Shown in pieces: positions 9,327 to 18,651 of a stretch of 64,000 nucleotides of DNA. A program made the translations under genes and the position numbers. How positions within the stretch are numbered: position 1 is the first letter of the stretch; each line of letters begins with the position of its first letter. The notes under the pieces were generated by a model that was given only the letters and a program-made list of their open reading frames with translations, had not been told where the DNA came from and did no database searches. This DNA comes from Teretinema zuelzerae (GTDB lineage Bacteria; Spirochaetota; Spirochaetia; Treponematales; Treponemataceae), in contig NZ_JAINWA010000001.1 of assembly GCF_021021555.1 (NCBI RefSeq), positions 682,001 through 746,000 on the forward strand, written 5' to 3'.

Positions 9327-9796
9327 TCGATGACTTTCCAGACGAGAGGGATGCAGGGTATATCGTTCTTCGATCCGGGAACAAAGCCGCGAATCGCGGG
9401 TTCAGGGGCATCCAGCGGAACAAGAAGCTCAAGTTCAAGCCGGAGGCCCTGATATTGCTGAAGAAATCGAGCCGATTTCTCCGGATAGAGAACGTATGTC
9501 CTTTCATCATCTTCGGCACGGAAACACACATAACTGAAGGGTTCGTTGCCCCGGACCGTAATTCGGCCCTGCGCGGAAATCCGCTCCCCCGGCTCGTCCG
9601 GCTCGGGAAACGCGCCCGAGAGCTCGATCGATTCCACGAAAGCAGTCTGCCGGCCGCCGAGGGAGCGCCCGCTCGCCTCCCCCTTTCGATTCCCGGCCAA
9701 GGCGTCCCGGTTCCCGAAAGCGAAAACCGGGAGGGCGGCGCAAAGGAGACACGCGAAAAAAAGCGCGACCCGGTATCCGGGGGCTGTTTTCATCAC
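9323..9796 (-). CDS. small secreted protein of unknown function
   Basis: 157 residues. Signal peptide VALFFACLLCAALPVFAFG, followed by a short polar linker and a compact domain containing FVESIELSGAFPEPDEPGERISAQ and SYVCFRAEDDERTYVLYP, likely all-beta. No Cys at the cleavage site, so a periplasmic or exported soluble protein is more likely than a lipoprotein. It overlaps both neighbours by 4 bp, so the three genes form a tight operon with the metallopeptidase first. Function unknown. Confidence 0.65.
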   Translation of the reverse strand: MMKTAPGYRVALFFACLLCAALPVFAFGNRDALAGNRKGEASGRSLGGRQTAFVESIELSGAFPEPDEPGERISAQGRITVRGNEPFSYVCFRAEDDERTYVLYPEKSARFLQQYQGLRLELELLVPLDAPEPAIRGFVPGSKNDIPCIPLVWKVIE

Positions 9797-11652
9797 TTTA
9801 CCGCGATGTAAAGCTCGAAGGCCGGATCGAGTTCGGTGATATCGACCGTGATGGTCAAATCTCCGGAGACTTCGGTCCAGTCGTCGTGGGAAAAGGCCAT
9901 AAAGCTCCAGGGCTTATGGCTGTAAAAATAATCGATGCTGTATATAGTCGGACCCTTGTAGCCCTGCGGCAAAACAGGAAGAGAATCCGTATAATCGGCA
10001 TTGTAGTTGTCGAAACTCCAAAGGTCGAAACCGGCAAGGGCGTAGGTGTACGAGTCGAGCGTCAGGGAAGGCGGCGTTGCATCGAAGGTACGAAAGCCGG
10101 CGGACGCGTCGCTCGAATCGAAGAACAGAACCTGCCAGTACTCGGAGAAGGCCCGGGAAAAAGCCCCGGAATCTGTAAGAGCTGCCGGGAAAGAGTCGGG
10201 AGCCGTCGCCTTGAGGGCGGCGCCCACGGATTCTATTCCCTGAGTGCCGTTGTCGATTATCGCCTTGATCAGGGCGGGCCCGGCAAAGTTTCTGGCTATG
10301 TAGGAGCCGAAGCTGTACGCCGAAGCATAGGAAATAAGGACATTCTCATCCGCTCCGTCATACCAATCCGTTACGCCGGACCAATTATACCCGGTATTGA
10401 AGTACGGAATCCGTCCAGCCGCAGGGCCGTCTCGTTCTATATCAATGTCGTCGCCCGCCTCGTCGATCATGGGAAGAATAAGGTCCTCGGCGACCATGGA
10501 GAGCATTTCGTTATACCAGGTTTCGGAGTTTACGCCTTTGCGCGCATAGTGAATCATGTGCTGGAATTCGTGGATAAGGGTGGAATACATGACGCCCGGA
10601 CTCGCATCCAAAAAATGAGAGTCGACGTAGAACATCTCTGCGAGATTGCCGTCAATATACCCGGCATCTTGATCTCCTGAATCAAAGTATCCGTAGACTC
10701 CGCTGTATTGATCTTCAGCGTAGTCTCCGGCGATATCGAAGGCGACTATGTGGATGCGGGGATCTTCGTCGCAGCCGCCGTAGTTTTCTTCTCCGGCTTC
10801 GAGTCCTCCTCCGTTTTCATGGCCGAAAAGCGTGGTTTCCTTGTCGTAGATCGCGTCGAATTTCGCGGCGAGGAGGGAGAGCTGGTCATGTGTCAGCATG
10901 TTGTCCTGCCCGTTTTCGTCCTCGACTTCGGTCAAACGTTCGGCTGGCATCCAGACGTAGCAGTGTTCGCCGCGGGCGTACAGGGTGACGGTAATGGTCG
11001 AAGCGTCGTTTCCAGTCCATGCGTTGACTTCGCAGGTTGCCGTTCCTACCTGGTCTTCTGTGAAAGGTCCGGCTGCGAAGGCGCTAACGACGGAAGGGTC
11101 GGCCGCGCGGGCGCCGGTGCTTTTCGGCGCTTTTAAAAAAGATCGCGGTGGATCGATCCGGGTATAACCGCCGGAAGTCGCCGCTGCAGGCATGGAGACA
11201 GGCTCGGCGAAGCCGGCGTAAAGAGGGGGCTCTGATCCCGAAGAGGCCGCGCTCCGGAACGAATTAGCGCCGTCTGAGCTTGGATTCCAGTACACCGTTC
11301 CGCCGGTATTCGTATACGAGGAGCCGCTAGGAATCGCGCCTACGACGCTACCAGATATGTTCGACCTCACGAGGAAGACGTTCTGTCCGGTCAATCCTTT
11401 CACCTCAACTGAAACAAACTTGCGGTTATTGTACACATTCGTCGGTTCTGTTTCGCTGGTTATTTTTCCGATTATCCTGTCTCCGCCTCCATAGACGGGC
11501 GACTCGTCAGTATAGCTCACCGGAACAGGATAGAGAGAATATTGCACTACAGGATCCTCGCCGCCGGAAGAACCCGGGCAGGAGGTAAAGAGCGCTACAG
11601 TCGAAACGAGCGCGGCCATAAACGCGATTTGAGGGTATTTAGATTGTTTCAT
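9793..11652 (-). CDS. M30 (hyicolysin)-like zinc metallopeptidase, probable lipoprotein
   Basis: 619 residues from the ATG at 11652; a GTG 33 bp upstream is open but gives a worse signal sequence. The signal peptide ends ALFTSC, a lax spirochaetal lipobox with Cys25. The zinc motif HEFQH lies at 361-365, with a downstream ETWYNEMLSM whose Glu382 fits the third ligand, as in the M30/hyicolysin-type families common in spirochaetes. The N-terminal ~200 residues are a beta-rich Ser/Gly/Thr segment. It is first in an operon with two secreted proteins, so it probably acts at the cell surface on host or envelope proteins; the substrate is unknown. Confidence 0.8.
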   Translation of the reverse strand: MKQSKYPQIAFMAALVSTVALFTSCPGSSGGEDPVVQYSLYPVPVSYTDESPVYGGGDRIIGKITSETEPTNVYNNRKFVSVEVKGLTGQNVFLVRSNISGSVVGAIPSGSSYTNTGGTVYWNPSSDGANSFRSAASSGSEPPLYAGFAEPVSMPAAATSGGYTRIDPPRSFLKAPKSTGARAADPSVVSAFAAGPFTEDQVGTATCEVNAWTGNDASTITVTLYARGEHCYVWMPAERLTEVEDENGQDNMLTHDQLSLLAAKFDAIYDKETTLFGHENGGGLEAGEENYGGCDEDPRIHIVAFDIAGDYAEDQYSGVYGYFDSGDQDAGYIDGNLAEMFYVDSHFLDASPGVMYSTLIHEFQHMIHYARKGVNSETWYNEMLSMVAEDLILPMIDEAGDDIDIERDGPAAGRIPYFNTGYNWSGVTDWYDGADENVLISYASAYSFGSYIARNFAGPALIKAIIDNGTQGIESVGAALKATAPDSFPAALTDSGAFSRAFSEYWQVLFFDSSDASAGFRTFDATPPSLTLDSYTYALAGFDLWSFDNYNADYTDSLPVLPQGYKGPTIYSIDYFYSHKPWSFMAFSHDDWTEVSGDLTITVDITELDPAFELYIAVK

Positions 11653-11730
11653 TAAAAGAGTGTAGATCCGCTCAGCCTTATTCACAAGAAAGAACCCGGC
11701 AGGAAGAGCTTTTTTTTTGTCCGCGGCGGC

Positions 11731-12144
11731 TTAAAAAAGAACAAGAACGAGGGGAAACAAAAACAAGAGATTTATCGCTGCCCATAATCCGCGGCCAAGC
11801 TTGCGCAAAGATTCGGAATACTCGTTGTGGTCGCATCTACGGTAGACGAACCAGAATCCGTTGAACGCAAGAAGGAGAGAAAGAAACTGGAAGGGGAGTA
11901 TTTCGTCCCAAAAGGCGGCCTTCGTATAGAGCACGACAGCGGAAGCCGCGAAGGCGAACGACACGAACCAGAATACCAAACTCAACAGCCGGCTTAAGGC
12001 ACGGACATCGATCCGGGCCCGATGGTCGAGATCCAGGCGCAGTACGCCCGCGAGCAATTCCCAACCGGGCAGTCGGAATTGCAGAATCAGCGCGGCGGCG
12101 AGGGCGGAAAACGAGCAGAGGGCACAGACGATCAAGGCAACCAT
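11731..12144 (-). CDS. small four-TM membrane protein, unknown function
   Basis: 137 residues with hydrophobic segments at about 1-24, 57-77, 85-103 and 117-137 and a short charged loop RRCDHNEYSESLRKLGRG before the last helix. It resembles the small membrane proteins grouped under domains of unknown function in Firmicutes and spirochaetes; I cannot name the family. Its start is 62 bp downstream of the acyl-CoA ligase stop on the same strand, so co-transcription is possible. Confidence 0.6.
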   Translation of the reverse strand: MVALIVCALCSFSALAAALILQFRLPGWELLAGVLRLDLDHRARIDVRALSRLLSLVFWFVSFAFAASAVVLYTKAAFWDEILPFQFLSLLLAFNGFWFVYRRCDHNEYSESLRKLGRGLWAAINLLFLFPLVLVLF

Positions 12145-12206
12145 GAATCAAACTATACCCTCCGCAAATACCCGGAGTCAACCAAAGCAGACAGCCCGGG
12201 ACGGAA

Positions 12207-14171
12207 TCATTCCGCGAAAAGAAGCAAAATTTCTTCCCTATAGAGCTCGAGGATGCGGTGGCGCATCATTTCCTGCTTTCCCGACAATTCTTTTCCTACC
12301 TGGAAGGAATCGCCGAGAAACGAAAAGCGGAAAATATACTCGAAAGGACGGAATCCTGTTTGCCTGTTGACCCGCGCGTCTATTTCCGAGCGGAACAGCT
12401 GCACAACCGCGGGATTTTCCAGCAGGCTCTCGTAATCTTCGCACGGGATGTCGTTTTCCTGCGCCCAGGCCAGAAGAGCGTCTTTGGCCGGAACGATGAG
12501 GGCTGCCAGATACTTGCAATCCTGGCCGAGAACGACGACCGATTCCACTAATGGAAAGCCCTTAATCGCCCGTTCGATCGGGGCAGGCTCCACGTTCTCT
12601 CCGCCGCGGAGAACGATCGTGTCCTTCGCCCGGCCGGTGATCTTGATTTCTCCGTCGTACGACAGCATTCCCAAGTCGCCGGTATTAAACCAGCCGCCTG
12701 CGTCTATCACGCGAGAAGTAAGATCGGGACGCTTGTAGTAGCCTTTCATTACCTGGCCGCCGCGCACCAGGATGACGCCGTTTTTCCCCGGGCCGAGCTC
12801 GTACGGCGCCCGCCATGCGCCCCCGTTCGCCTCTTCTACGACCCGCTCAAGCTCTTCAGCGTCTACGATGCGGCACTCGGTTTCGGCGAAAATCTTCCCG
12901 ACGCAGCCGGGGCGCGGCTTCCATTGGTCGCGGAAGGAAAGCAGGGGCGCGGTTTCGGTAATTCCGTACCCTTCCAGCATATTCAGCCCGATAGCCTGAT
13001 AAAAGGAATCAACCTCGTTTTGAAGCGCCCCTCCGCCTGAAATGCAGATGCGGACTCGGCCGCCCAGGCGGGCGCGAACCTTCCGGAACACCAGCACATC
13101 ACCGAGCGCGCGCAACGGGCTTAACAAAAGCCAGGGAAGAAGGCCGAGAAGGGTATCGAACAGGCGAATCCGGGGGGTGAAGCGGACGACCCTGCCGAAC
13201 ACCAGGTCGCGGGCGGAGCACCAGCGCCTTCCCACAGCCACGAAAAACAGGAAAAGAGCCTTCTTCGCGCCGCCTTCCTTGCGCACCGTGCGGAGAATGC
13301 CCGCAGCGAGAGCTTCCCAGAGCCGGGGAACGCCGGGAATGATCTGAGGCTTTATCGCGGCGATATCCGGCAGCATTATCGAGGCGACCGGCTTTGAATA
13401 CGCCATCCCGCTTCCGCGCTCCAGAATGATGTACTGCATGAGCCGTTCGAAACTGTGCCACACCGGCAAAACGGTGATCCACATATCGCCGGGCTCGACA
13501 TGGAGCACCTGCGGAATCCGTTCCAGCTGCCAGGTATAGTTTCCGTGAGTGAGCATGACGCCCTTGGGCTCGCCGGTGGTTCCGGAAGTGAAGATCACCG
13601 TCGCGACGTCTTCGCTTTTCACCGCTTTCATGATCGATTCAAGCTCGTCGACAGCGCCGTTGCGAGCAACCGAACCCTGGGCGAGAACCGCGTGGAAAGA
13701 CAAGAGCTCGATTCCGGCTTCCCGTGCAGCCTCGGCGTCTGCGATCGCAGGCTCCGCGAAAAGAATAACCCTGGAAAGGAGCGGCATTTCAGAGCGGAGA
13801 GCAAGAATTTTATGAAGCTGCGAACGGTTTTCGGCGAACGCGATGCGGCACTCGGTCGTCGATAGAATATAGGCGATTTCCTTTTCCATTGAATCGCAGC
13901 CGCGCGGGACGTCGGCGGCTCCGAGCGCAAGAACCGCAAGGTCGGCTATCAGCCATTCGCGCCTGTTGTCCGAGATTAGGCCGACGAGGTCTCCCCTCTT
14001 AACTCCGAGGCCGCGCAGGGCTTCGGCCATATCGAGAACATCGCCGTAGAGCTCCCGATAGCTTCTGCGGACGAACGAACCGGAAGAATCCTTCCAGGTC
14101 TGAGCGACGACGTCGGGATAACAGCGTACCCGTTCTCTGAACAATAACGGAATGGTAGATTCGATCGACAT
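12207..14171 (-). CDS. long-chain acyl-CoA ligase (AMP-forming)
   Basis: 654 residues of the ANL superfamily. The P-loop VATVIFTSGTTGEPKGVMLTHGN, the A5 motif LEGYGITETAPLLSF and WFNTGDLGMLSYDGEIKITGRAKDTIVLRGGENVEP are all intact, followed by the C-terminal lid domain. It activates fatty acids with ATP and CoA for phospholipid use or degradation; the hydrophobic segment near residues 290-355 fits membrane association seen in long-chain enzymes. CAGGAGTCAGC precedes the ATG. It is divergent from recO. Treponemes usually scavenge fatty acids, which fits the role. Confidence 0.9.
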   Translation of the reverse strand: MSIESTIPLLFRERVRCYPDVVAQTWKDSSGSFVRRSYRELYGDVLDMAEALRGLGVKRGDLVGLISDNRREWLIADLAVLALGAADVPRGCDSMEKEIAYILSTTECRIAFAENRSQLHKILALRSEMPLLSRVILFAEPAIADAEAAREAGIELLSFHAVLAQGSVARNGAVDELESIMKAVKSEDVATVIFTSGTTGEPKGVMLTHGNYTWQLERIPQVLHVEPGDMWITVLPVWHSFERLMQYIILERGSGMAYSKPVASIMLPDIAAIKPQIIPGVPRLWEALAAGILRTVRKEGGAKKALFLFFVAVGRRWCSARDLVFGRVVRFTPRIRLFDTLLGLLPWLLLSPLRALGDVLVFRKVRARLGGRVRICISGGGALQNEVDSFYQAIGLNMLEGYGITETAPLLSFRDQWKPRPGCVGKIFAETECRIVDAEELERVVEEANGGAWRAPYELGPGKNGVILVRGGQVMKGYYKRPDLTSRVIDAGGWFNTGDLGMLSYDGEIKITGRAKDTIVLRGGENVEPAPIERAIKGFPLVESVVVLGQDCKYLAALIVPAKDALLAWAQENDIPCEDYESLLENPAVVQLFRSEIDARVNRQTGFRPFEYIFRFSFLGDSFQVGKELSGKQEMMRHRILELYREEILLLFAE

Positions 14172-14240
14172 GCTGACTCCTGTGCGTTTTCCGGCGAAGC
14201 TCGTCCGCCTTCTCTGGCGGAAACCGCAGAATGATATTTA

Positions 14241-14269
14241 TTGACATGATCCGGCCAATGTCTCATTAT
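14241..14269 (+). promoter_or_regulatory. sigma-70 type promoter, leaderless for recO
   Basis: Perfect -35 TTGACA (14241-14246), 17-bp spacer, -10 CATTAT (14264-14269). Seven bases lie between the -10 box and the recO ATG and no Shine-Dalgarno sequence is present. Confidence 0.6.
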
Positions 14270-14276
14270 ACCACAC

Positions 14277-15032
14277 ATGTCGGACCGCACGTGGAGTTCC
14301 CGGGCTCTGGTTTTAAGTCTCAGCACTTTCGGAGAAGGCCACAGGGACGCGAAGCTCCTGACCGAAGACAGGGGAATCGTTCAGGCAGCGGTTTTCGGCG
14401 GCGCCAAAAGCAAGCTCAAAGGCCTCGTAAATCCCTGGCACACCGGCACAGTCTGGATATATTCGGACCCGGTGAAAAACCACCATAAAATCACCGATTT
14501 CGATGTCAGCGAGTGGCGGCAAGGGATCAGGGAAAGCCTCGCGAGAACCTTCGCAGCCTCCGTCTGTACGGAAATAGTGACCCGCTCCCACGGCGTTGCG
14601 GACTGGACTCTCGTGAACGCGTTTCTCGACGGCATCGCGGTATCCTCCGACGACGAATGCCGCAGGGCGCTGAACCGTTTTCTCTGGAGGATTCTCCATT
14701 CGGCGGGAATCGCTCCCGATCTTTCATGCTGTTCCCGCTGCGGACGGGGCATGTCTGGCGAAAACGGAGAAAGTACGGTATCATACTATTCTCCCCACGA
14801 AGAAGCCGTTCTCTGCGCGGACTGCGCAAGGCCGGAAGAACGCTCCGTTCCGCTCTCGATCGAAGCTCGAAGCTGGCTGCTCGCGGTAGAGCGGCTGCCC
14901 CCGTCCCGATCGCGGGCGTGGAAATGCGACCCGCGCGAAGAAACGGAAATACGCCGGTTTCTGCGCTTCCTCGTTTCCCGCCATTTCGGAGGGGAGCTGA
15001 AAACCCTGAACGCGGCTGAAGGAATTCTCTAG
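14277..15032 (+). CDS. recO: DNA repair protein RecO
   Basis: 251 residues. An N-terminal OB fold (SRALVLSLSTFGEGHRDAKLLTEDRGIVQAAVFGGAKSK is the family opening) is followed by a helical domain and a four-Cys zinc site: CSRCGRGM and CADCARP. RecO loads RecA onto SSB-coated DNA together with RecR in the RecF pathway. It sits 36 bp before recJ, which supplies the 5'-3' exonuclease of the same pathway, so this is a coherent recombination-repair pair. The start is fixed by a promoter whose -10 box is only seven bases upstream. Confidence 0.92.
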   Translation: MSDRTWSSRALVLSLSTFGEGHRDAKLLTEDRGIVQAAVFGGAKSKLKGLVNPWHTGTVWIYSDPVKNHHKITDFDVSEWRQGIRESLARTFAASVCTEIVTRSHGVADWTLVNAFLDGIAVSSDDECRRALNRFLWRILHSAGIAPDLSCCSRCGRGMSGENGESTVSYYSPHEEAVLCADCARPEERSVPLSIEARSWLLAVERLPPSRSRAWKCDPREETEIRRFLRFLVSRHFGGELKTLNAAEGIL

Positions 15033-15068
15033 CCGCAACCGATTTTTTACATAGGAAGAAACTAACAT

Positions 15069-17201
15069 ATGATTTGGAACAAAAAAGACGTAGGCCGCGA
15101 ACTGATCCGCGAAGTGAGCGGAAGATACGGATGCGACGCGCTCACCGCTTCGATTTTGGCGCGCCGCGGCATGTACGAGGGAAAAGACCTGCTCTTCTAT
15201 CTGGAAGAGGATCTCAGATACGCCCATAACCCCTTTTTATTCGCGGATATGGAAGACGCGGTGGACCGGGTGATCGACGCACGCGACGAAGGCGAGAAAA
15301 TCCTCGTGTTCGGAGACCGCGACGTCGACGGAATCACCAGCACAACCCTTCTCGTGCAGGCCCTGGAAGACCTGAAAATCGACGTGAGCTGGAGGGTTCC
15401 CTCGGGGGACGACCCGTACGGGCTGACCAAGGAAGCCGTGGACGCCCACGCCGCGAACGACGGAACGCTCATCATCACGGTGGACAACGGTATCTCCTGC
15501 ATAGACGAGATAGATTACGCGGCAGACAAGGGCATCGACGTCATCGTTCTCGACCATCACAACCCCCGCGACGAACTGCCTGCGGCGGTCGCCGTAATCA
15601 ATCCAAAAATGGAAGAGGCAGGGTATCCCTTCAAGGATCTGGCCGGTTGCGCAGTCGCGTGGAAGTTCATCTCGGCGCTCAGATTTTCGCTTCTGGAAAT
15701 CTACAAACAGCAAATATGCCTGTTAAATGTGCGCCCGGCAAACGAAGCATGGGTTATAGAAGCGGTGAAAATCGTCAATATGGCCGAGGTAGACCGCATC
15801 AGCGAAAGCGTCATCCCCGGGATGGTGAAAATCGGCAACACGAGACTCCTCCCCTTTCTCGAAGGTCAGCAGATCATGGTATGGGACGCCCCCTTGCAAA
15901 AGAGACAGCTGGAAAAGATATTCGGCAAAAACGTCGAGTTCAATTTTATGGACATAGCGCCCGAAATAACGAGGGAGATACCGGCGGTCAGGAACATGAG
16001 CCTTCTGAAACTGAAGGATCTATCCAAAATAGGAAAATATCAGGACAAGCCGGTAAGCGAACTTGACGGATTCCTCAACATCTTCGTTACCTTCGTTCAA
16101 AAAAGAAACGCTCTTTTCGGAAAAAGGGAAAACGAGGAGCTGCAGCTCGTCGCGCTGGGTACGCTCGCCGACCTTATGCCGCTGAAAAATGAAAACAGGA
16201 TTCTTGTCCGCAAAGGCCTCGCCGCCATCAATCTGTCTCCCCGTCCGGGCATCGCAGAACTGCTTGCCCGGCAGGGCCTTACCGGGAAGAAAATTGGTAC
16301 GACCGACCTTTCCTGGCAGATTTCTCCGGCGATCAACGCCACCGGGCGCATGGGCAAGCCCGAGCTCGCCGTCCAGCTGCTTCTCTGCCAGGATCAGGCA
16401 GAGCGAAACCGACTTTCCGCGGAAGTCATCAAGCTCAACACCGACCGGAAGCAGATGGGAAACGACAGCTGGACCGTAGTCGAACCCCTTGCGAAGGAAA
16501 GCCTTGAAAAAATGTCGAGCCGGCTCATCCTCGCCGCGAGCCCGGAGATCCATCGCGGAGTTACCGGCATCATGGCGAACCGGCTCTCAAGCTGTTTCAG
16601 GGTTCCCGCCGTTGTCGTCTGCTTTATGGAGGACGGCACCGCAGTCGGCTCCATGCGCTCTGCCCGCGGCCTGAATCTGGAAAATCTGCTTTCTCCCTGC
16701 GCCGACCTCTTTCTCGACCACGGGGGACACGCCTTCGCGGCCGGCTTCAGCCTTCCGCGCGAACGGTTCCCCGAATTCGAGCAGCGCCTTGCCCGACTCG
16801 CTCCGGAGCTGGAATTTCCTGATACGCAGGAAGAAGAAGAAATCGATATAGACGCCGAGCTTCCGCACGAATTCATCAATCCCGAGCTTCTGGTCCTCGC
16901 CGACCGCTTCGAGCCCTACGGCGAAGGAAACGAACCCCTCGTCTTCCTCGCGCGCAATCTCACGCTCATGACCGCCGATATGATGGGAAAAACCGAAAAA
17001 CTCCACCTCAAGCTCACCTTCGATTGCGGGAAATTCAAGTGGCCGGCCATTTTTTGGCAGGCTGCGGAGCGGCTCAACCGCGATTTTTCGGTAGGAGACA
17101 AGATCGACGCGGTGTTTCAGGTCGGCAGAAACACCTTCAACGGAACAGAAACGCCCCAGATGATACTCAAAGATCTCCGCCGCTCGGGGAGCCCTGCTTG
17201 A
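15069..17201 (+). CDS. recJ: single-stranded-DNA-specific exonuclease RecJ
   Basis: 710 residues, well above the ~570 of E. coli RecJ. DHH-family metal motifs are present: FGDRDVDG (81-88), ITVDNG and VLDHHNP (160-166), with the DHHA1 motif DHGGHAFAAGFSL and a C-terminal OB-like domain. The extra length is an insertion of about 150 residues (~205-355) before LQLVALGTLADLMPL, where the canonical protein runs straight through. It degrades 5'-ended single strands for mismatch repair and the RecF pathway. TAGGAAGAAACTAACAT precedes the ATG; it lies directly downstream of recO. Confidence 0.92.
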   Translation: MIWNKKDVGRELIREVSGRYGCDALTASILARRGMYEGKDLLFYLEEDLRYAHNPFLFADMEDAVDRVIDARDEGEKILVFGDRDVDGITSTTLLVQALEDLKIDVSWRVPSGDDPYGLTKEAVDAHAANDGTLIITVDNGISCIDEIDYAADKGIDVIVLDHHNPRDELPAAVAVINPKMEEAGYPFKDLAGCAVAWKFISALRFSLLEIYKQQICLLNVRPANEAWVIEAVKIVNMAEVDRISESVIPGMVKIGNTRLLPFLEGQQIMVWDAPLQKRQLEKIFGKNVEFNFMDIAPEITREIPAVRNMSLLKLKDLSKIGKYQDKPVSELDGFLNIFVTFVQKRNALFGKRENEELQLVALGTLADLMPLKNENRILVRKGLAAINLSPRPGIAELLARQGLTGKKIGTTDLSWQISPAINATGRMGKPELAVQLLLCQDQAERNRLSAEVIKLNTDRKQMGNDSWTVVEPLAKESLEKMSSRLILAASPEIHRGVTGIMANRLSSCFRVPAVVVCFMEDGTAVGSMRSARGLNLENLLSPCADLFLDHGGHAFAAGFSLPRERFPEFEQRLARLAPELEFPDTQEEEEIDIDAELPHEFINPELLVLADRFEPYGEGNEPLVFLARNLTLMTADMMGKTEKLHLKLTFDCGKFKWPAIFWQAAERLNRDFSVGDKIDAVFQVGRNTFNGTETPQMILKDLRRSGSPA

Positions 17202-17270
17202 CCGGCCGCCCCTGTTTCCGCTATAGTCAATGCAATACTGACGGTCGGACCGAGGGGAGGTGATTTATTT

Positions 17271-17480
17271 ATGGCACATATCGTTGTCGACGATTCCGAA
17301 AACCTCGAGAAGGCGATCAAGCGCTTCAAGCGCATGGTTGAAAAAGAAGGCATCATCCGCGAATGGAAAAAGCGGGAATACTACGAGAAGCCCTCCACCA
17401 TCCTCAACAGGAAGAACAAGGCTCTCCGCCGGAAACTCTTGAAAAAGAACCGGAAAACCACTGACCACAAGGGTTTCTAA
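17271..17480 (+). CDS. rpsU: 30S ribosomal protein S21
   Basis: 69 residues, strongly basic, with the S21 pattern [20 protein letters not shown] and the lysine/arginine-rich C-terminal helix ([12 protein letters not shown]). S21 binds the 16S rRNA platform near the anti-Shine-Dalgarno region and helps initiation. It has one of the strongest ribosome-binding sites in the window (GAGGGGAGGTGAT). Follows recJ by 69 bp; possibly its own unit. Confidence 0.95.
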   Translation: MAHIVVDDSENLEKAIKRFKRMVEKEGIIREWKKREYYEKPSTILNRKNKALRRKLLKKNRKTTDHKGF

Positions 17481-17663
17481 ATCCTTCTTCTCCCGCGCGG
17501 CCGGCATGATCCGGACGCCCGAGAGAAACGCCTTCCGCAAAGAGGCTCGGCTTGCATCCGGTTTTGTCCGGATCGTCTGCCGGGTCTTTTTTTTTCTTCC
17601 ATCGATTTCCCCAGCGTGAATGCGCGATTCCCGGTCGTAAAAACCTCCAAAATTCAGTCTCGG

Positions 17664-17692
17664 TTGACCTTTTATATGAAGGCATCTATTAT
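17664..17692 (+). promoter_or_regulatory. sigma-70 type promoter, leaderless for the PilZ gene
   Basis: -35 TTGACC (17664-17669), 17-bp spacer, -10 TATTAT (17687-17692), then nine bases to the ATG at 17702. No Shine-Dalgarno sequence. Confidence 0.6.
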
Positions 17693-17701
17693 AGTTATCG
17701 T

Positions 17702-18634
17702 ATGGGATACGCCACCAGTCAGCAACTGACCCGCTATTACGAACTCTATCACAGCATCGATGTAACCTTCTCAAAAGAGGTCATCAAAGCAACCGGTTTG
17801 ATTCCCCAACAGGTCTACGTGAAAGCGCTGGGCGGGCAATGGCCGTGCGTGATAAATTCATCGTCCCTCTCCGGCGCGAAGATCATCGCCGGCATTAAAA
17901 GCGGCATATACGAAAAGATTCAGCAGGGAACCACCTCCGTCAGCCTCCGCTTTTCCTTCATGAACGTGGAGAAAAACGAGCCGATGAGCTTTTTCGTCGC
18001 GGCGAAAGTGCTCGGAGTCAATCAGTACGGCGGCTCTTCGGAACTCGTGCTGATCAGCATCGCGTATACCCAGCGACCCCCGGACGACCTCATCGAAACG
18101 CTCGGCCGCCTTCTCGAAGCGAACATCAACTCGACGAAGCGCAGGGAAGAGCGCATACTCATAACCCCCGATTCGATGCGCAAGCTCGGCATCCTTCAAA
18201 AAGAAACAGTCATCTTCATTCAGGGCATCCCCCGCCGGTGCATACTCAGGGATCTTTCATTTTCCGGCGCAAAAGTCATAATGGTCGGCATCGCGGCCTT
18301 TTTGACGAACAAGGAAATCGTGCTGCGGGTGGATATCGACGACCCGCGAACCGCCATCGGCCTGAAAGGAATAATAGTCCGGACAGAAGATGTTGAAAAC
18401 CGCAAGGACCTGGTCGCCCTGGCGATCCAATACAATGAAACCGAAATTCCCATGTCCTATAAAATGCATATCAATAATTACCTGACGCAACAGCGCAAGA
18501 CTCAGGGAAAAGACGACTCCGAACAAGCGGAACAGCCGTCTTCCGGTCAATCGGGTAAAAAACAGCAGGCAGAATCATCCGCCCCTCAGGCTGAGCCGCT
18601 TCCTGAAGCTGATACGCAAGAACCTTCATCCTAA
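17702..18634 (+). CDS. PilZ-domain cyclic-di-GMP receptor
   Basis: 310 residues. The C-terminal PilZ domain (~150-270) keeps both c-di-GMP motifs, RxxxR (R179-R183) and DLSFSG (184-189). The N-terminal ~140 residues form a second, YcgR-N-like beta domain, and the last ~40 residues are a Gln/Ser/Glu-rich disordered tail. PilZ proteins of this layout tune motility and attachment in spirochaetes. The start is taken at 17702: an open frame extends upstream to 17552, but a good promoter sits just before 17702. A TPR protein follows 17 bp downstream and is probably co-transcribed. Confidence 0.88.
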   Translation: MGYATSQQLTRYYELYHSIDVTFSKEVIKATGLIPQQVYVKALGGQWPCVINSSSLSGAKIIAGIKSGIYEKIQQGTTSVSLRFSFMNVEKNEPMSFFVAAKVLGVNQYGGSSELVLISIAYTQRPPDDLIETLGRLLEANINSTKRREERILITPDSMRKLGILQKETVIFIQGIPRRCILRDLSFSGAKVIMVGIAAFLTNKEIVLRVDIDDPRTAIGLKGIIVRTEDVENRKDLVALAIQYNETEIPMSYKMHINNYLTQQRKTQGKDDSEQAEQPSSGQSGKKQQAESSAPQAEPLPEADTQEPSS

Positions 18635-18651
18635 TTCTGCAAGAGGTACAC

